In this document: positions 26,646 to 37,234 of the stretch, one piece after another | Layout of the letters: each line of letters opens with the position of its first letter | How positions within the stretch are numbered: the first letter of the stretch is position 1 | Source: an uncultured bacterium | GTDB taxonomy: Bacteria; Bacteroidota; Bacteroidia; Chitinophagales; Chitinophagaceae | Direction of reading: 5' to 3' | NCBI GenBank assembly: GCA_903834825.1 | Contig: CAILKQ010000020.1 | Location: forward strand, 1 to 42,107 | Length of the DNA: 42,107 nt | Notes under the pieces: generated by a model | What the model was told of the DNA's origin: nothing | Database searches by the model: none | What the model saw: only the letters and a program-made list of their open reading frames with translations | Program-made: the position numbers and the translations under genes

Positions 26646-28136
26646 TTATTTGTGCCAGAAAACTTTAGAAGTAAACTGACTGATTGTTCCTTCAGCTTTA
26701 ACATTGTCAGCATTGTAGTTGTACTCTGAAGTTGGATAAAGCAACCTCGATGGGATTTGGTTTGTTCCCCTTTCAGGAGCAACGGAAAGTGCTGGCGAAA
26801 CTACTTTCAACCTGCGCACATCATTCCAAGTTTCCAGGATTCCAATTCCGTTCAAAGCAAGGTATTTCTGCCAGGCTATAGCAGTAATCTGGTTGGCCAA
26901 GGTTCCGCCAACAGGCCAAGCAACTTCAACATTTGTTTTGCGCAGATAGGCGTCAGCTGTAGTTACTGCATTGGGTACTCCCAACCAGCTGAAAGATTCC
27001 CTTACAGCAAGGTTATATGCTGTTTGAGCGTTTCCACTGATCCAACCCCTGGCAGTTGCCTCAGCCACATAAAATGCAGCCTCAACAGAAGTCATTACCC
27101 ACATTGGCATGGTAAATGACTTGCCTATTCCAAATCCTACTCCTGACGTGTTGTCAGAAGAATTGACGATCAATGGATCAGAACCGTAAATTGTTCCCTT
27201 TAAAGCACCTCCGGCTTTGGGCGCACGATATACATAAGATACCCTTGGGTCAGCAAGTGTATTCATCAGACTGAGGGTGAAATTGTTGGCCCTGTTGTAG
27301 TTGTCATTTTCATTGCCATTGATGGCATTGAACATGTGTGCACTGTAAAAAGGATTTGGCCTGTCAGCAACATAGCCCGGTTGAACTTCTGCACTCAAAC
27401 CATTTCCGAGGTAGCCCGATCCTTCCGTGTTGATCTTCGCGATCTCGGCAGCAGGACTGAATGTGCTTGTACCCGTGGTGTGAATGAGCATCTTTAGTTT
27501 GACGGTATTGACAAATTTTGCCCATTTAACCTTGTCTCCAGCAAACATAATATCCCTTTTGAGGATGTTGGTGTTCTTGTTAACATCAGCCGCTTTGATC
27601 AAAGCCAAACCAGCATCCAACTGGGCGTATAATGCCTTGTACACATCTTCACCCTTATCGTAGGTTGGGCGGATGTTACCAACAAGATCAAAAGCCTTTG
27701 AATAGGGAACATTGTTGTAGAGATCCACCAGGTTGATCATTTCATAGGCACCAAGGACTTTGGCAATACCCTCATAATATGTCCAACCCAATTCTTTGGA
27801 TTTCTTCTCAATTGCTTTGTATTGACCTACGGTGTAGTAAACACCTTCAAAAATACCGGCTCCAAAATCATTGGTGATGTTGTAGCTCATTTCGACGGTA
27901 GAACGAGAATAAGAACCTGCAGCACTCCAATAACCCAGCCAGCGTGCCATAAAATCCCAGCTGCTTGCATTGCGGGCAGCAGTGGTTGTCATTTGGGGGG
28001 CAAGAGCGAGATCGGGAGTGATAAGCGACTCAGTGGCCGAATTAGGATTCGTATTGATGTTCAGGTAATCTTTCTTACAGCCGGTCAGGATCAATCCTGC
28101 GAAGGCTGCGATCATTATGTATTTTGTTTTAAACAT
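26646..28136 (-). CDS. SusD/RagB family outer membrane lipoprotein
   Basis: ATG at 28136: MFKTKYIMIAAFAGLILTGCKKDYLNINTNPNSATES. Confidence 0.93.
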   Translation of the reverse strand: MFKTKYIMIAAFAGLILTGCKKDYLNINTNPNSATESLITPDLALAPQMTTTAARNASSWDFMARWLGYWSAAGSYSRSTVEMSYNITNDFGAGIFEGVYYTVGQYKAIEKKSKELGWTYYEGIAKVLGAYEMINLVDLYNNVPYSKAFDLVGNIRPTYDKGEDVYKALYAQLDAGLALIKAADVNKNTNILKRDIMFAGDKVKWAKFVNTVKLKMLIHTTGTSTFSPAAEIAKINTEGSGYLGNGLSAEVQPGYVADRPNPFYSAHMFNAINGNENDNYNRANNFTLSLMNTLADPRVSYVYRAPKAGGALKGTIYGSDPLIVNSSDNTSGVGFGIGKSFTMPMWVMTSVEAAFYVAEATARGWISGNAQTAYNLAVRESFSWLGVPNAVTTADAYLRKTNVEVAWPVGGTLANQITAIAWQKYLALNGIGILETWNDVRRLKVVSPALSVAPERGTNQIPSRLLYPTSEYNYNADNVKAEGTISQFTSKVFWHK

Positions 28137-28161
28137 GGTTGTGGTTTTACGTGTGATTGTA

Positions 28162-31100
28162 TTAGAAACGCAGGTTAACGTTAAAACCATAGATCCTTGA
28201 AGGAGGAAGCTGGCCAGTTCCGTTCACACCCAATGCATTTCCTGTGGTGTTCGCGAACTCAGGGTCAGACCATTCGTTTGTTTTGGGCAGGAACATGAGC
28301 AAGTTCCTACCAACCAAACCAATTGAAACTCCTTTGATGAATCTTGCGCTCTTGATCAGTGATGATGGCAAATCGTAAGAAAGGGCAACTTCCCTGATTT
28401 TCCAGGCCGCAGCGCTGGTCAAATAGTTGGATTGAATTCCTCTGTTGGTTGCAGACGCTTCAAAGAAACCGTAGCCACCTGCACGAACAAGTACATCGTT
28501 GTTTTGTACATATTTACCACTTGCATCAGCATACACCGAGTTTGGAACCACAAAGCGCATACGGCCATTGGTAGCACTGCGAACGGAGATACCCGTGAAG
28601 TCCATGTCAGGACCAGCACCATTGTAGACTTGATGACCAGCCCTGTAATCTGCGGTAACTGTCAGGCTTAAACCTCTCCACTCAAACGAAGGCGTAACAC
28701 CGAGGATGTATTTGGGCATTGTCCTTCCAAACATTGTAACGATAGGATTTTGAGAAGGAAGGCCTGTTTTTGCATCAACAATCACTTTCCCTTCTGGAGA
28801 GCGGTTGTAATCTGTCAATTTGAACATAAAGGCAGGATAGCCAACGATGGCAAAGTTGGAATTACCGATACCCACTTCATTCAATCCTTCATATACTGAG
28901 TTTACCTTGCTGTCTTGCAATGTAAAGTTTCCTTTGAAGTTGAACCTGAATTCACCAAGATCAACTACCGGCGTAAGGCGAAGATCAAACTCCAACCCTT
29001 TGTTGGTAAAGTCAGCAGCGTTTACCAATGAAGAAGAATAACCAGTAGAACGGCTCAACTGGATGCTGAGGATCTGGTTGGTGTTGTCTTGTGTGTAGGC
29101 AGTAGCTTCAATGCTTACCCTGTTTTTGAACAAGGACAATTCGAAACCAACTTCTTTTGACAATACAAACTCAGGTTTGATACCGGGGTTGTTTACGCTT
29201 GAGCTGGCTTGGAAACCAGGTAAACTTCCATAGGGGAAACCACCTGCTACACCGTATGTAGGTTCAAGTGAGTAAGCACCAAGGTTTACGTTACCTGACT
29301 GGGAAACCGATCCCCTTAATTTTAAATAAGAAATTACATCGCTGTTTTTGATGGCCTTGATGGCATCGCTCAGTACAACTGAAGCAGAAGCTCCGGGATA
29401 AAAGAAAGATCTTCCAGTGATGGGCAAACGGGAATCCCAGTCGTTACGACCAGTTACCTCCAAGAAAGCCCAGTTGTCATATCCAACCGATGCTTTTCCA
29501 AATACACCCATGAGCTTGGTTTCAGAGAAACTTGCGCTTGCGCCTGGTTCACCCGTTCTGTTGGATATATTGAAAAGTGTCGGGATAATCAGGTTGCTAC
29601 CAGAAACACTAACCGATTTGGAGAATGTTTCACGGTAAGATTGACCAATCAAACCATCAACAGAGATCTTTCCAAAGTCTTTTTGACCAGCAAGGAAGGC
29701 CTCTGAGGTAATTCTTGTTCCTATGCTCTGTCCATCAGAAACGCTGGCAAAAACATCATTCACAGAATTGTACTTACCTGATGTTTTTGCAAAGGGAGAG
29801 TATGTAAAGGCCTCAGAAGTACTCCGTGAATTAGTTGAACCGACTGTTGTACCCAAACGGTAAGTGGCAGTCAACCAAGGAAGAATTTTATAGTTCAGGG
29901 TTGAAGTACCGATAAGGTCATGGGTAGTTCCCGTTGAACGAGCCCTGTCCAAAATGTAATAAGGATTGCTGGCATAATCATTGAAATAGTCATTAGGAGT
30001 AGACCATTCATCCGTTCTCCAATTCTTATACTTGGTTAAAGGAATGTTCTGGGCAGTATTGAATACTTCATAATACGCGCCGTTAGAAGCCACGTCGTAT
30101 TGAGACTTGGTATACGTAATGGTGAAGTCAGCATTGAACTTGCCGAACTCTTTGGCAGACTTGAAACTAAAGGTTGTCCTTCTGTTCTTGTCGCCGGCCA
30201 ATGTACCAGAGATGGTTGCATCCTGAAAAGAAAGGTAAAAATCCTTGGCAGACATGGAAATATCACTTTGTGAAGTGATGCCAGTCTCAAAGTATTTCAT
30301 TTTTTCACCTGGAAGTGCTGAATAAGGAATCTTCTGTATCTCTCCTTTTGCATTGGGACGACCCAATTCCCTTATTGAACCATCAAACTCATCACCATAT
30401 TGTTGGTTTTCAACGGGATCAAAAACCCCAATACCGTTTCCGTCAATAGCTGAACCTTGTCCAAACTGTGTTTGGAAATCAGGAAGAAAAGCGATTTGCT
30501 CAAACTGGGTGGAATTGGAAATGTTGATTACAGGATTTCCACTTTTGGTTCCCCTTTTGGTTTTAACAAGGATAACCCCATTAACACCATCAGGTCCATA
30601 CAAAGAAGCCGCAGATGCACCTTTAAGGATACTGATATCATCAACATCGCTGGGGTTCAAGCGGTTCAGGAATCCAAGGGCTACAGGTACTCCATCAATA
30701 ACCAACAAAGGCTGGTTGTTTCCCGTCAGTGAACGGATACCGCGAAGGGTAATCCTTGTATCGGCAAATACACCATTGTTTACAGTGGAAATGTTCAAAC
30801 CGGAAACTTTACCGGTAAGACCATTTTGGATGTTAACCGCCTTGGCGGTCGTGATATCCTTGCCGGAAACCTTTGCAACAGAATAACCAAGCTGCCTTGG
30901 TTGCTTCTGGATACCGAGTGCCGTTACAACTACTTCCTGCATCTGGCCTTCGCTTGTGGCCAAGATTACAGTTGTGGTGTTTCCAGCAACAGCAACAACT
31001 TTGCCAGTGAATCCTGTGGCAGAAACACTAAGTTGTCCTTTATCCTTGATGGAAATCTTGAAATTACCGTTAGCGTCAGCTTTTACGGCGTTTTGCGTTC

Positions 31101-31236
31101 CCATTTCCGTAACCGTTGCAAAGGGAACTGATTCTCCCTTGTCATTTTTGATCACGCCGGAAACGGTTCTTGTCTGGGCGAAAACTGTCATGCCAAAAAG
31201 CAGACAGATCACCAGCATAGAGGCCAATTTTCTCAT
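28162..31236 (-). CDS. SusC/RagA family TonB-linked outer membrane protein
   Basis: VSGVIKNDKGESVPFATVTEMGT, MQEVVVTALGIQKQPRQLGYS, ILKGASAASLYGPDGVNGVILVKTK. Confidence 0.97.
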   Translation of the reverse strand: MRKLASMLVICLLFGMTVFAQTRTVSGVIKNDKGESVPFATVTEMGTQNAVKADANGNFKISIKDKGQLSVSATGFTGKVVAVAGNTTTVILATSEGQMQEVVVTALGIQKQPRQLGYSVAKVSGKDITTAKAVNIQNGLTGKVSGLNISTVNNGVFADTRITLRGIRSLTGNNQPLLVIDGVPVALGFLNRLNPSDVDDISILKGASAASLYGPDGVNGVILVKTKRGTKSGNPVINISNSTQFEQIAFLPDFQTQFGQGSAIDGNGIGVFDPVENQQYGDEFDGSIRELGRPNAKGEIQKIPYSALPGEKMKYFETGITSQSDISMSAKDFYLSFQDATISGTLAGDKNRRTTFSFKSAKEFGKFNADFTITYTKSQYDVASNGAYYEVFNTAQNIPLTKYKNWRTDEWSTPNDYFNDYASNPYYILDRARSTGTTHDLIGTSTLNYKILPWLTATYRLGTTVGSTNSRSTSEAFTYSPFAKTSGKYNSVNDVFASVSDGQSIGTRITSEAFLAGQKDFGKISVDGLIGQSYRETFSKSVSVSGSNLIIPTLFNISNRTGEPGASASFSETKLMGVFGKASVGYDNWAFLEVTGRNDWDSRLPITGRSFFYPGASASVVLSDAIKAIKNSDVISYLKLRGSVSQSGNVNLGAYSLEPTYGVAGGFPYGSLPGFQASSSVNNPGIKPEFVLSKEVGFELSLFKNRVSIEATAYTQDNTNQILSIQLSRSTGYSSSLVNAADFTNKGLEFDLRLTPVVDLGEFRFNFKGNFTLQDSKVNSVYEGLNEVGIGNSNFAIVGYPAFMFKLTDYNRSPEGKVIVDAKTGLPSQNPIVTMFGRTMPKYILGVTPSFEWRGLSLTVTADYRAGHQVYNGAGPDMDFTGISVRSATNGRMRFVVPNSVYADASGKYVQNNDVLVRAGGYGFFEASATNRGIQSNYLTSAAAWKIREVALSYDLPSSLIKSARFIKGVSIGLVGRNLLMFLPKTNEWSDPEFANTTGNALGVNGTGQLPPSRIYGFNVNLRF

Positions 31237-31364
31237 GTACCGAGTTTTATGGTTATTAAATAATTAACAAACACACCGATTGGGTGTATTTATCAACACA
31301 ATATTAATAATTTTTATCAAATTGTTAATCTTTTCTTAAGACAATATAAAATATTTAATAATAA

Positions 31365-31411
31365 GGTAAAAAAAAAGGAGAAATTAGATTTTATTCTACA
31401 TTCCCTCCTTT
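31365..31411 (-). terminator. Rho-independent-like terminator downstream of xylA
   Basis: Minus strand AAAGGAG...TAGA-ATAAAA-TCTA...CTCCTTT followed by TTTTTT. Confidence 0.7.
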
Positions 31412-31443
31412 AAACTATATAATATCTAACAAAACTGGTAAGC

Positions 31444-32772
31444 CTATATGTATTGGTTGATGATATTCTCCAACCACTCTTGGCGACCAGAGGTCAGCTT
31501 GGGTTCTCCAGTCTTGAATGCGAAACTCCTCAGGTCTTCCATACTAAGCTTTCCATCTTCAAACAATTTGCCTTCTCCTGCGTCAAAGGAAGCATACCGG
31601 TTTTTGCGGAATTCCCTATAAGGTGATTTTTGCAGGATGTTGTCCGCCACAACCAAGGCCCTTGCAAAAGCATCCATTCCGCCAATATGGGCATGGAAAA
31701 TATCCTCCATGTCTGTAGAGTTCCTCCTGGTCTTGGCATCAAAATTGACACCGCCGCCAGCAAATCCTTTTGCTTCCAGGATAATCAACATTGATTCCAC
31801 CAATTCATTCAGGTGCATAGGAAATTGGTCTGTGTCCCATCCGTTCTGGGAATCGCCCCTGTTGGCATCGATGCTGCCCAACATGCCTGCGTCTACAGCA
31901 GTCTGCAGTTCATGTTGAAAGGTATGACCGGCCAGGGTGGCATGGTTCACTTCAATGTTCAATTTGAAATCATCTTGCAAGCCATACCTGTTCAGGAACC
32001 CAATAACGGTAGCTGAATCATAATCATATTGGTGCTTGGTGGGTTCGCAGGGCTTGGGTTCAATGAAGAAAGTACCTTTGAAGCCGTTCTTTCGCGCATA
32101 GTCTTTGGCCGTATGAAGGAACCTTGCGAGGTGCTCCTGCTCACGCTTCATGTCCGTATTCAGCAGGGTCATGTAGCCTTCCCTACCACCCCAGAATACA
32201 TAATTTTCTCCACCCAAACGGATGGTGGCATCCAGTGCATTCTTTACCTGCGTTGCTGCATGGGCCAATACATTGAAATCAGGATTGGTGCTGGCGCCAT
32301 TCATGTATCGGGGGTTGGAAAATACATTGGCCGTGCCCCACAGCAGTTTCACGCCACTTGCTTTTTGTTTCAGGTCAGCATAATCAACAATAGCAGACAG
32401 GTTGCTTTCATATTCAGCAAGATTTGCGCCTTCATCCACCAAATCAATGTCGTGAAAACAATAATAAGGAACCCCAAGCTTGGTGATGAACTCAAAGGCA
32501 GCATCCATCTTCTCCTTGGCCCTGTCAACAGCATTGGATGCAGTATCCCATGCAAATTGTTTGGTGCCAGGTCCGAATGGATCAGCACCAGTATTGCAGA
32601 AACTATGCCAATAGGCTACAGCAAAACGGAAATGTTCTTTCATTGACTTTCCTGCGATGACCTGGTTTTCATTGTACCATTTGTAGGCCAATGGATTGTC
32701 TGATCCAACTCCTTCAAAATTTATTTTACCAATTCCGGGGAAAAATTCCTTGTTGCCCAATGTTACAGACAT
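31444..32772 (-). CDS. xylA: Xylose isomerase
   Basis: [74 protein letters not shown]. Confidence 0.98.
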   Translation of the reverse strand: MSVTLGNKEFFPGIGKINFEGVGSDNPLAYKWYNENQVIAGKSMKEHFRFAVAYWHSFCNTGADPFGPGTKQFAWDTASNAVDRAKEKMDAAFEFITKLGVPYYCFHDIDLVDEGANLAEYESNLSAIVDYADLKQKASGVKLLWGTANVFSNPRYMNGASTNPDFNVLAHAATQVKNALDATIRLGGENYVFWGGREGYMTLLNTDMKREQEHLARFLHTAKDYARKNGFKGTFFIEPKPCEPTKHQYDYDSATVIGFLNRYGLQDDFKLNIEVNHATLAGHTFQHELQTAVDAGMLGSIDANRGDSQNGWDTDQFPMHLNELVESMLIILEAKGFAGGGVNFDAKTRRNSTDMEDIFHAHIGGMDAFARALVVADNILQKSPYREFRKNRYASFDAGEGKLFEDGKLSMEDLRSFAFKTGEPKLTSGRQEWLENIINQYI

Positions 32773-32844
32773 ACGATTTGTGTTTTAAAAATTTTATAAT
32801 GATAAAGATAGAGCTGTTCTTTTATAATGAGATTGATCGGAGGT

Positions 32845-34323
32845 TTAAAATTGAAGGCTATTTAACCAATTGCCATAGGCATCTTTGTATTGTGCAGTCA
32901 ATGCAGCTTTGGGTTCGACCCTTCCCAAAACCTTCAATCCTTGGAATGCTTCCTTTGTGTCCTTGAAAATTCCTGATCCCAGGCCTGCACCTCTTGCTGC
33001 CCCTTGGGCGCCATCGGTATTGACAAGCTCAATGGTTGCACCAGTAGTATTGGCAAATGCTTCAGTAAAAATATCACTCTGGAACATATTGGCTTTTCCT
33101 GCCCTGACGGTATTGATGTTCAATCCCATTTTTACCATGATTTCAATCCCGTAAAAAAGCGAAAAAACAATTCCTTCTTGTGAAGCCCTGGCCAGGTGTG
33201 CATTGTTATGGCGGTTGAAATGCAAGTTCTTGATCATGGAGCCTGGATCCCTGTTTTCCAGCACCCGCTCCGCTCCATTGCCGAAAGGATAACAAAGCAA
33301 TCCTTCAGACCCCACAGGAACAGCAGATGCCAGCCTGTTCATTTCAGGATAAGAATGTCCACTGAATACATTTTTCTGCAACCAGCTGTTGAGAATCCCT
33401 GTACCATTGATACAGAGCAATACCCCATATCTTTTTTTAGCTTCTGTGTGATTGACATGAACAAAAGTGTTCACCCTTGATTGAGGATCATAGGAAGGTT
33501 GATCGATGACCCCATATACAACGCCTGAAGTACCTGCCGTTGCTGCTATTTCACCAGGCTCTAATACATTCAAAGAAAAGGCATTGTTGGGCTGGTCTCC
33601 CGCCCTGTATGACACTGGAACATTGGCTGAAATCCCCAATGCTTCAGCTGCTTGCGGCGTCACAAAACCCTGCTCACCAAATTGAGGAACGGTTGAACAA
33701 AGCAAGCTTTCACTGATGCCATAATGCTTCAGCAAATCATGAGAAATGGTCTCATTTTTAGCATCCCAGAGAATGCCTTCTGAAAGACCTGAAACAGTTG
33801 TTTTCATTTCACCCGTCATGCGAAAAGCGATATAATCTCCAGGCAACATGATCTTGTGAATCCTTGCATAGGTTTCTGGCCTGTTGTCCTTTACCCATTT
33901 CAATTTTGATGCAGTAAGATTGCCGGGAGAATTCAAATAATGTGCAAGGCAAAACTCCTCACCCAATGATTTGAAGGCGGCGTTACCTGTTTCAACGGCA
34001 CGGCTGTCGCACCAAATGATGGAAGGCATCACCGGTACACCATCCCGATCAACAGCCACCAGGCCATGCATCTGGTAGGATATGCCAATGGCCGCAATTT
34101 CATCTTTTTCAAAGGTATATTCATTGGCCAAAAGGCTCATGGCATTGCAGAGTTCATCCCACCAAAGATTGGGATCCTGTTCAGCAAATCCCTTTTCAGG
34201 AGAGACAATTTTCATCTCCGATGAAGGTGAGAATGCCGATGCAACGCATTCACCACTATCAATGGCTACCAAGGCACATTTCACAGAAGATGATCCAATA
34301 TCTACTCCCAATAAATACTTCAT
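32845..34323 (-). CDS. xylB: Xylulokinase (FGGY family)
   Basis: LLGVDIGSSSVKCALVAIDSGE, ISYQMHGLVAVDRDG, GDYIAFRMTGEMKTTVSGLSEGILWD; adjacent to xylA. Confidence 0.95.
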   Translation of the reverse strand: MKYLLGVDIGSSSVKCALVAIDSGECVASAFSPSSEMKIVSPEKGFAEQDPNLWWDELCNAMSLLANEYTFEKDEIAAIGISYQMHGLVAVDRDGVPVMPSIIWCDSRAVETGNAAFKSLGEEFCLAHYLNSPGNLTASKLKWVKDNRPETYARIHKIMLPGDYIAFRMTGEMKTTVSGLSEGILWDAKNETISHDLLKHYGISESLLCSTVPQFGEQGFVTPQAAEALGISANVPVSYRAGDQPNNAFSLNVLEPGEIAATAGTSGVVYGVIDQPSYDPQSRVNTFVHVNHTEAKKRYGVLLCINGTGILNSWLQKNVFSGHSYPEMNRLASAVPVGSEGLLCYPFGNGAERVLENRDPGSMIKNLHFNRHNNAHLARASQEGIVFSLFYGIEIMVKMGLNINTVRAGKANMFQSDIFTEAFANTTGATIELVNTDGAQGAARGAGLGSGIFKDTKEAFQGLKVLGRVEPKAALTAQYKDAYGNWLNSLQF

Positions 34324-34384
34324 TGTTTTATTTTTTTATCCTGACGCTGATCGGGTAAAATTTGAAACCTAGCGACCTAAGAAA

Positions 34385-35518
34385 TTATTTGATGGTTGAA
34401 AAACGATAAATGGTCTGGCTTTTCCAGGTTTCTCCTGGCTTCAACAAAGTTGTTGGAAACGAAGGCTGGTTGGGGGAATCAGGAAAATGTTGTGTTTCCA
34501 AACAGAACGCAGTCCTGTATTGATACGCCATACCCCTTCCTTTTTCTTTACCATTCAAGAAATTACCTGTGTAGAACTGGACCCCAGGTTCTGTGGTAAA
34601 AACTTCCATTTTTCTGCCAGATGTTTTCTCGGTTACTACCACCGCAGGTGTTTTGTTATCATTTGCATTGAACACAAAATTATGGTCATACCCCAGGCCG
34701 TAAATCAATTGCTGCTCATTGGCTGCGATGTCCTTCCCTATTGGCTTTGCAGCGGTAAAATCAAAAGCTGTTCCTGCTACTTCTTTCAATTCTCCTGTGG
34801 GAATCAATGTACTGTCTACAGGCGTAAACCTGGATGCATTGATCATCATGTCATGATCGAGAATGGTTTTGGAAGGATCACCTGTCAGGTTGAAATACGC
34901 ATGGTTGGTTACATTGACAAGGGTGGGCTTATCCGTTGTAGCAGCATAGTCAATGACCAGGCTGTTGTCCTCCCGCAGGGAATAAATAACGGTAAGGTTC
35001 ATTTCACCCGGATACCCATTTTCACCATCTTTTATTTTGATGGAAAAACTGATCGCATCATTCATCAGTTTCGCATCCCAAACCTGTTTATCAATGCTAT
35101 TGACGCCACCATGAAGGGAGTTTACACCGTTGTTTTGAGGTGCTGAAAATGACTGGCCATCAATGCTGAATTTTCCTTTGGCGATGCGGTTGGCATAGCG
35201 CCCTACAATACACCCAAAATAAGATTTACCGGCAAAAAGATCCTTGGCACTGTCGTATCCCAAAACAACATTTTCCATCTTTCCTTCCTTGTTGGGAACC
35301 TGGATGCTCAAAATGGTTGCCCCGTAGTTTGAAAAAGCCACAGACATCCCTTCCTTATTCGACAACCTGAACATCTGCACTTTTTTCCCGTCAAGGGTGT
35401 CTGTAAAAGCCTTTTCCATTTCCATATCAGCTTTGGTTTTATTGTTTTTTTCTGGCTCAATCACACAAGAGGAGAAGCCAAGAAGAAGCATTTGCACAAT
35501 GAGAAGCAATTTTTTCAT
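34385..35518 (-). CDS. galM: Aldose 1-epimerase (lipoprotein form)
   Basis: LGFSSCVIEPEKN lipobox; YGATILSIQVPNKEG, VVGRYANRIAKGKFSIDG-type motif, NNGVNSLHGG, LVNVTNHAYFNLTG, PGVQFYTGNFL. Confidence 0.95.
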   Translation of the reverse strand: MKKLLLIVQMLLLGFSSCVIEPEKNNKTKADMEMEKAFTDTLDGKKVQMFRLSNKEGMSVAFSNYGATILSIQVPNKEGKMENVVLGYDSAKDLFAGKSYFGCIVGRYANRIAKGKFSIDGQSFSAPQNNGVNSLHGGVNSIDKQVWDAKLMNDAISFSIKIKDGENGYPGEMNLTVIYSLREDNSLVIDYAATTDKPTLVNVTNHAYFNLTGDPSKTILDHDMMINASRFTPVDSTLIPTGELKEVAGTAFDFTAAKPIGKDIAANEQQLIYGLGYDHNFVFNANDNKTPAVVVTEKTSGRKMEVFTTEPGVQFYTGNFLNGKEKGRGMAYQYRTAFCLETQHFPDSPNQPSFPTTLLKPGETWKSQTIYRFSTIK

Positions 35519-35673
35519 TTTGTTCGTTTAAAGGTCAGACAGGATTGTCTGGAAATGCAATATAATATTTTGCTGCGAATCAACCCTCCTGCAACTTCAT
35601 GGGGCTTAAAAAGGGCGATTGGGTAGCTGATTGAACCAAAACAATCTCGTGTTGTTACGAAATAAGGAAAAAA

Positions 35674-35699
35674 GAGGGAATATAGAAAGATATACCCTC
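35674..35699. terminator. Bidirectional terminator-like hairpin in the galM/sufB divergent intergenic region
   Basis: GAGGGAATAT-AGAAAG-ATATACCCTC (9/10 bp); T-run TTTTTT follows on both strands. Confidence 0.55.
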
Positions 35700-35758
35700 C
35701 CTCGTTTTTTACAAAGGTTTAAATAGCTGAAATTTGCATTCTTAAAAGATTGAGCAAT

Positions 35759-37207
35759 ATGCACGAGGAAAATGATGATATTTTAGAACAGGTTACTTCA
35801 TCGGAATACAAATACGGTTTTGTGACTGATATTGAGGCTGATGAGGCGCCAAGAGGGCTCAGCGAAGACACCGTAAGGTTCATCTCCGCCAAAAAAAATG
35901 AGCCCGCCTGGATGTTGGCCTACCGTTTGAAAGCATACAAGCATTGGCTTACCATGGAAGAGCCCAAATGGCCCAACGTGGAATATCCCCCCATCAATTA
36001 CCAGGATATCATCTACTATTCAGCGCCCAAACAAAAAATTGCACCTGATAGCCTTGATGATATTGACCCAGAACTGAGAAAAACATTCGAAAAGCTCGGC
36101 ATCTCACTCAATGAGCAAAAAAGGCTCTCCGGGGTAGCTGTAGATGCTGTAATTGACAGCGTTTCTGTGGCCACCACCTTCAAGGAGGAACTTTCAAAGG
36201 TTGGGGTGATTTTTTGCTCCATGAGCGAAGCCATCCAGGAGCACCCTGAATTGATTCAAAAATACCTGGGTTCAGTTGTGCCCGCTACAGACAACTATTT
36301 TACTGCCCTGAACTCAGCTGTATTTAGTGATGGATCTTTCTGCTTCATCCCCAAAGGGGTAAGATGCCCCATGGAGCTGTCCACCTATTTCCGCATCAAT
36401 GCGGCCAATACCGGTCAATTTGAAAGAACCCTGATTGTCGCTGAAGATGAGGCTTATGTCAGCTACCTTGAAGGCTGCACTGCTCCCATGCGGGACGAGA
36501 ACCAGCTTCACGCAGCGGTTGTTGAAATCGTTGCCATGGAAAAAGCTGAGGTCAAATACTCTACTGTACAGAATTGGTACCCCGGAGACAAGGAAGGAAA
36601 AGGTGGCATCTTCAATTTTGTGACCAAACGTGGCATCTGTTCAGGTGCACACGCCAAGATTTCATGGACCCAGGTTGAAACCGGATCCAGCATCACCTGG
36701 AAATACCCCAGTGTAATCCTCAAAGGAGACTACAGCATTGGCGAGTTTTATTCGGTTGCTGTTACCAATAATTTTCAACAGGCCGATACAGGAACCAAGA
36801 TGATTCACTTGGGAAAGAACACCAAGAGCCGGATTGTTTCAAAGGGTATTTCTGCGGGCAAGAGCCAAAACTCTTACCGTGGTTTGGTGAGTGTTGCAAA
36901 GAATGCAGGCAATGCAAGAAACTTTTCCCAGTGCGACTCATTGCTCCTTGGAGATAAATGCGGTGCACATACTTTCCCATACATTGAGGTCAAAAACAAT
37001 ACTGCTGTTGTAGAACACGAGGCAACAACTTCCAAGATTGGTGAAGACCAGATTTTCTATTGCAACCAACGGGGCATTGACACGGAAACCGCGGTAGCAT
37101 TGATTGTCAATGGTTTCGCCAAGGAGGTAATGAACCAGCTTCCCATGGAATTTGCTGTAGAAGCCCAAAAACTTCTTGCCATCAGCCTTGAAGGAAGTGT
37201 CGGATAA
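35759..37207 (+). CDS. sufB: Fe-S cluster assembly protein SufB
   Basis: [63 protein letters not shown] 35759 preferred over TTG 35750. Confidence 0.97.
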   Translation: MHEENDDILEQVTSSEYKYGFVTDIEADEAPRGLSEDTVRFISAKKNEPAWMLAYRLKAYKHWLTMEEPKWPNVEYPPINYQDIIYYSAPKQKIAPDSLDDIDPELRKTFEKLGISLNEQKRLSGVAVDAVIDSVSVATTFKEELSKVGVIFCSMSEAIQEHPELIQKYLGSVVPATDNYFTALNSAVFSDGSFCFIPKGVRCPMELSTYFRINAANTGQFERTLIVAEDEAYVSYLEGCTAPMRDENQLHAAVVEIVAMEKAEVKYSTVQNWYPGDKEGKGGIFNFVTKRGICSGAHAKISWTQVETGSSITWKYPSVILKGDYSIGEFYSVAVTNNFQQADTGTKMIHLGKNTKSRIVSKGISAGKSQNSYRGLVSVAKNAGNARNFSQCDSLLLGDKCGAHTFPYIEVKNNTAVVEHEATTSKIGEDQIFYCNQRGIDTETAVALIVNGFAKEVMNQLPMEFAVEAQKLLAISLEGSVG

Positions 37208-37234
37208 TTTCAAATAAATAGACAAAATAAAAAT

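Noticed and set aside
32029-32646. 205-aa plus-strand ORF opposite xylA
   Set aside because: Shadow of xylose isomerase coding sequence.
34487-35146. 219-aa plus-strand ORF opposite galM
   Set aside because: Shadow of a conserved aldose epimerase ORF.
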